7,101 bases of DNA from CAZESH01 sp964514665 (GTDB lineage Bacteria > Bacillota > Bacilli > Paenibacillales > KCTC-25726), in assembly GCA_964514665.1 (NCBI GenBank), contig CAZESH010000234.1:1-7101 (forward strand), written 5' to 3'. The stretch's first letter is position 1; each line of letters opens with the position of its first letter. The position numbers and the translations under genes were made by a program. Shown piece after piece: positions 5,834 to 7,101 of this stretch. The notes under the pieces were generated by a model. It saw nothing but the letters and a program-made list of their open reading frames with translations. It was not told where the DNA came from and did no database searches.

Positions 5834-7101
5834 GGAAAGGAACGGTACCCCATTCTTTTTTGAAATCGGCAGCGATTTCTTCCAATTCCCGTTGTTCGAT
5901 GGACATGGAGTGCTTTGAGCGGATGAAGAGATTCAGCCGCTCTTTTTGTTTGCTCGCTTTTATCGAGCTGACCGGTTGGGTCTCGCTGCGGTCCAGTGTC
6001 TTTGCCAAAATCAGCAGGGAACCGAGCAGAACTACGCTTTCAAAATCCGTATTCGTCAGAATATCCCTATGCTGGAGAATCAGCATTCGGGTTCTCTTCT
6101 TGTTTTTGTACGAGGCGATCAACGCGACCATGAGGATTTCCCTGTGGGTCAGTCCGCCTATCCGGGAATGGGCAATTAAATAATACGTATGCTTGTGATA
6201 GTCGTAATAATTAATCGAGGTGCCGATTCGGTACAGCAAGGCTGCCGCATGCAGCAAGTCCTTGAAACGGTCGGCAAAACCATGGACCCGGCCAAGATCG
6301 TCGAAAAGCTTGGACGCGATTCGATCCACCTGCTCCACATGCTGAATCGGTACGGACGGGTGCAAATACAGGAGGTTGCGAATATTGTGCTCAAGTACAT
6401 TTTCCGTTTTTGGGGAATCCGGGTACAGGGTGCTGAACATCAACCCGTCGCGCAAACCCACACCGCTGGTAATATAATGAGAAGCTTGGCATGTTTGGAA
6501 GACGCTTTGCAAAATGATCAGCCCCGGCAGGAAAATGTCGGCGCGGTCCTTGCTTAAGCCGTCGACATGCTTCCTTTCTTCGCCGCTCATTCCCTGAAGC
6601 ATGTCGCACAGGGTGTTTACCGTTTCTTCGGCAAATTCGTAATTGTGTGTAAGCGGCAAGGAATATTTAATACGCCGCTGGTCGATTTTACTGATCGTAC
6701 GCATCGTGCCTCCAAGCCCGATTAATGGCAGCCCGGGTTTTTTCGCGATCCAGGGATGCTGCCGCAGCGCCTCGCGCACCATTTTACTGATCCCGTTTCG
6801 CTGTTCCTCGCTGCTCGCACCGCTTCCGGAGAATGCTTTGGCCGTGTTCACCGCCCCAAAGGGAAAAGAAATGGAGCGGACGATGGCGCGGTCCTCGAAC
6901 AAGGTGATTTCCGTGCTTCCTCCGCCGATATCGATAATATAACCGTCACTCACATTGATGGTGTTGATGATAGCAAGAAAGCCCAACCGTGCTTCTTCTT
7001 CTCCGGATAAAATATGAATGGCAAGCCCGGCCTTTTGCTCCAATTGCTTGACCGCTTCCGAGCCGTTGGCAGCATTGCGGAAAGCAGCTGTGGCTACGGC
7101 A
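5805..7101 (-). CDS. ppx: Exopolyphosphatase, Ppx/GppA family (N-terminus outside window)
   Basis: This enzyme is expected to release phosphate from polyphosphate ends and may also act on pppGpp, since Ppx and GppA share one fold. The frame is open to the window's right edge, where it reads A-T-A-A-F-R-N-A-A-N-G, a conserved family stretch, so the TTG at 7043-7041 is not a start. About 431 C-terminal residues are visible of an estimated 510-520. The ASKHA phosphatase core shows LSGEEEARLGF (about 6978-7010), with the acidic residues that contact catalytic water and metal, the phosphate-binding loop DIGGGSTE (6909-6932), GLGGT, and GLSKDRADI. The C-terminal helical HD-type domain covers roughly the last 200 residues; where E. 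coli Ppx has a His-Glu pair this protein reads LLYRIG (Tyr-Arg, codons 6228-6233), so the HD metal site looks degenerate. HKH (6189-6197) is kept. The end overlaps ppk tail to tail. It is most likely the degradative partner of Ppk; a GppA-like role cannot be excluded. Confidence 0.95.
   Translation of the reverse strand, partial: AVATAAFRNAANGSEAVKQLEQKAGLAIHILSGEEEARLGFLAIINTINVSDGYIIDIGGGSTEITLFEDRAIVRSISFPFGAVNTAKAFSGSGASSEEQRNGISKMVREALRQHPWIAKKPGLPLIGLGGTMRTISKIDQRRIKYSLPLTHNYEFAEETVNTLCDMLQGMSGEERKHVDGLSKDRADIFLPGLIILQSVFQTCQASHYITSGVGLRDGLMFSTLYPDSPKTENVLEHNIRNLLYLHPSVPIQHVEQVDRIASKLFDDLGRVHGFADRFKDLLHAAALLYRIGTSINYYDYHKHTYYLIAHSRIGGLTHREILMVALIASYKNKKRTRMLILQHRDILTNTDFESVVLLGSLLILAKTLDRSETQPVSSIKASKQKERLNLFIRSKHSMSIEQRELEEIAADFKKEWGTVPFLINDSSSSC
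5836..5861 (+). terminator. Possible weak intrinsic terminator of ppk, inside the ppx coding region
   Basis: Immediately after the ppk stop, GGAACGG (5839-5845) can pair with CCATTC and following T (5850-5856) around the loop TACC, with one C/A mismatch (5843/5852) and a G-T wobble. AAA (5836-5838) can extend pairing into the six T residues at 5856-5861. The A-tract, short hairpin and T-run layout resembles an intrinsic terminator, but the GC part of the stem is short. This stretch also encodes the C-terminus of ppx on the other strand, so it may be coincidence. Confidence 0.35.

Noticed and set aside
5860..7010. Several + strand open frames of 77-122 codons opposite ppx
   Set aside because: They lie opposite a clear ppx coding region with intact motifs. 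None has a convincing ribosome site or recognisable protein features.
1..7101. Search for mobile elements, CRISPR-like repeats, tRNA genes, toxin-antitoxin pairs or defence genes
   Set aside because: No such feature was recognised by eye. The window is almost fully filled by six housekeeping-type genes with short gaps.

Overview
The window is a compact, housekeeping-type chromosomal segment from a low-to-mid GC Gram-positive bacterium (Bacillota). AccD, AccA, pyruvate kinase and FxsA resemble Bacillales proteins. The pyruvate kinase carries the C-terminal PEP-utilising extension typical of Bacillus and Geobacillus, and strong AGGAGG-type ribosome binding sites are present. The AccD wording (for example GFAGRIVIEQT) and the mix of ATG, GTG and TTG starts suggest Paenibacillaceae or a relative; this assignment comes from memory and is not a database result.

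Layout: (1) 2-373 (+), the 3' part of accD, whose end overlaps accA (363-1331, +) by 11 bases. The two encode the carboxyltransferase half of acetyl-CoA carboxylase. (2) 1411-3168 (+), pyk, followed by a clear intrinsic terminator at 3190-3225. (3) 3285-3683 (+), fxsA, a small membrane protein. (4) 3746-5833 (+), ppk, polyphosphate kinase, with a TATAAT box and a small inverted repeat just upstream. (5) 5805-7101 (-), ppx, exopolyphosphatase of the Ppx/GppA family, cut by the window edge at its N-terminus. ppk and ppx converge and overlap by 29 bases. No stretch longer than 300 bases lacks a gene.

Functionally, the left half links the end of glycolysis (PEP to pyruvate plus ATP) with the first committed step of fatty-acid synthesis (malonyl-CoA). 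The right half is a polyphosphate module: Ppk makes the polymer from ATP and Ppx degrades it. The convergent overlap places synthesis and breakdown genes on opposing transcripts.

I found no transposase, phage gene, CRISPR array, tRNA or rRNA, and no convincing undescribed system. The points most worth a second look are the ppk/ppx convergent overlap with a possible ppk terminator inside ppx, unusual residues at hallmark positions of AccA, and the lack of pfkA between accA and pyk.
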